Source: Chloroflexota bacterium
GTDB lineage: Bacteria; Chloroflexota; UBA5177; JANWHV01
NCBI GenBank assembly: GCA_025924845.1
Contig: JAICHN010000355.1
Coordinates: 1-5,474, forward strand
Direction of reading: 5' to 3'
DNA: 5,474 nucleotides
Part shown: positions 4,711 through 5,474 of the stretch, piece after piece
Layout: each line of letters begins with the position of its first letter
Position numbering within the stretch: position 1 is the stretch's first letter
Notes under the pieces: model-generated
Told to the model about the DNA's origin: nothing
Databases searched by the model: none
What the model saw: only the letters and a program-made list of their open reading frames with translations
Translations under genes and position numbers: made by a program

Positions 4711-5474
4711 ATGGAAGCGAACAACGTGGCGGTCCAGGTCCATGGCTTGCGGAAGTCCTATAAGTCGTTGCCTGTGCTCAAGGGTGTGGACTTCGACGTG
4801 GCGCGCGGAAGCATCTTCGCGCTGCTCGGCTCCAACGGCGCCGGCAAGACCACGATCGTGAGAATCCTCACCACCCTGCTCAAGCCGGATGGCGGCACCG
4901 CGCGCGTCAACGGATTCGATGTCCTGGCGCAGCCGGCGCGGGTGCGGGAGTCGATCAGCCTGACCGGTCAATTCGCGGCAGTGGACGAGATCCTCACCGG
5001 CCGGGAGAACTTGATCATGGTCGCCAAACTACGGCACGTGAAGAGCGCGGGCACGGTGGCAGACGATCTGCTCGAACGATTCGGCCTCGCCGACGCAGCC
5101 ACGCGACGGGTGTCGACCTACTCAGGCGGCATGCGCCGTCGCCTCGACATCGCCATGAGCCTCATCGGCAACCCACGGATCATCTTCCTCGACGAGCCGA
5201 CCACCGGCCTCGACCCGGAGGCTCGCCTTGAGGTGTGGCAGGTGATCCAGAACCTCGCTGCCAGCGGCACGACCATATTCCTGACGACCCAGTACCTCGA
5301 CGAGGCCGAGAAACTCGCCGACCGGATCGCGATTCTGCACGAAGGCACGATCATCGTGTCAGGCACGTTGGCAGAGCTGCGGAAGCTGTTCCCACCCCCG
5401 ACAGTCGAATATGTGGAACGGCAGCCTACCCTGGAAGAGATCTTCCTGGCGATCGTCGGCAGCGACAAGAAGGA
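4711..5474 (+). CDS. DrrA-like ABC exporter ATP-binding protein (3' end outside window)
   Basis: This is the nucleotide-binding subunit of a daunorubicin-resistance-type (DrrA) ABC exporter. It hydrolyses ATP at the inner face of the membrane to drive efflux by a separate DrrB-like permease. The frame is open for 254 codons to the window edge. Key motifs are: A-loop Tyr in LRKSYK (13-18); Walker A GSNGAGKTT (40-48); Q-loop SLTGQF (Gln87); TGREN; signature YSGGM (137-141); Walker B IIFLDEP (157-163, catalytic Glu162); D-loop GLDP (166-169); and TTQYLDEAEKLADRI, in which the usual H-loop His is Gln194, as is common in the DrrA group. The tail VEYVERQPTLEEIFLAIVG is a DrrA-type C-terminus, so the stop is probably just beyond the window. 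It diverges from the MarR fusion gene, its likely regulator. The substrate cannot be read from the sequence; drugs, lipids or other amphiphiles are possible. Confidence 0.93.
   Translation, partial: MEANNVAVQVHGLRKSYKSLPVLKGVDFDVARGSIFALLGSNGAGKTTIVRILTTLLKPDGGTARVNGFDVLAQPARVRESISLTGQFAAVDEILTGRENLIMVAKLRHVKSAGTVADDLLERFGLADAATRRVSTYSGGMRRRLDIAMSLIGNPRIIFLDEPTTGLDPEARLEVWQVIQNLAASGTTIFLTTQYLDEAEKLADRIAILHEGTIIVSGTLAELRKLFPPPTVEYVERQPTLEEIFLAIVGSDKK

Overview
The window is GC-rich, densely coding bacterial DNA with Shine-Dalgarno-led genes. The lineage is not certain. The ComEC-like C-terminus (with an LPFWxR segment), actinobacterial/Chloroflexota-style small proteins (DUF1801, DUF6582-like) and a daunorubicin-type ABC ATPase suggest a high-GC soil bacterium. 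Chloroflexota (Thermomicrobia-like) is my best guess and an actinobacterium the main alternative. No rRNA, tRNA, insertion sequence, CRISPR array or phage gene was seen.

Layout. (1) Bases 1-703 (+) are the 3' end of a ComEC/Rec2-type competence gene. Its terminal metallo-beta-lactamase-like domain keeps the fold-forming segments but has lost the metal ligands. (2) Bases 887-1726 (+) hold a likely two-gene unit: a DUF1801 protein and a 102-residue DUF6582-like protein, each with a good ribosome binding site. (3) Bases 1775-2494 (-) are rph, encoding RNase PH, convergent with the unit before it. (4) Bases 2622-3251 (+) encode a YigZ/IMPACT-family protein, divergent from rph across a 127-base region with a TATACT box and a tight hairpin. 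(5) Bases 3405-4490 (-) encode an unusual regulator: an N-terminal MarR winged helix fused to a roughly 190-residue beta-strand repeat domain of the DUF4097/toast-rack type. (6) Bases 4491-4710 are an AT-rich divergent control region with two candidate operator palindromes, a candidate marR promoter, and a 30-codon reading frame resembling the first strand of an ABC ATPase. (7) Bases 4711-5474 (+) encode a DrrA-like ABC exporter ATPase running off the window, almost certainly followed by its permease.

How the parts work together. The left two thirds are mostly housekeeping (3' RNA trimming, a ribosome-associated-type protein, DNA uptake) with small accessory proteins. The right third is a regulator-exporter module. 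The MarR fusion probably represses itself and/or the divergent ABC exporter operon, and the extra beta domain is a candidate sensor or envelope-stress module. The strongest points for follow-up are the MarR fusion, the metal-ligand-free ComEC domain and the ABC remnant between regulator and transporter.
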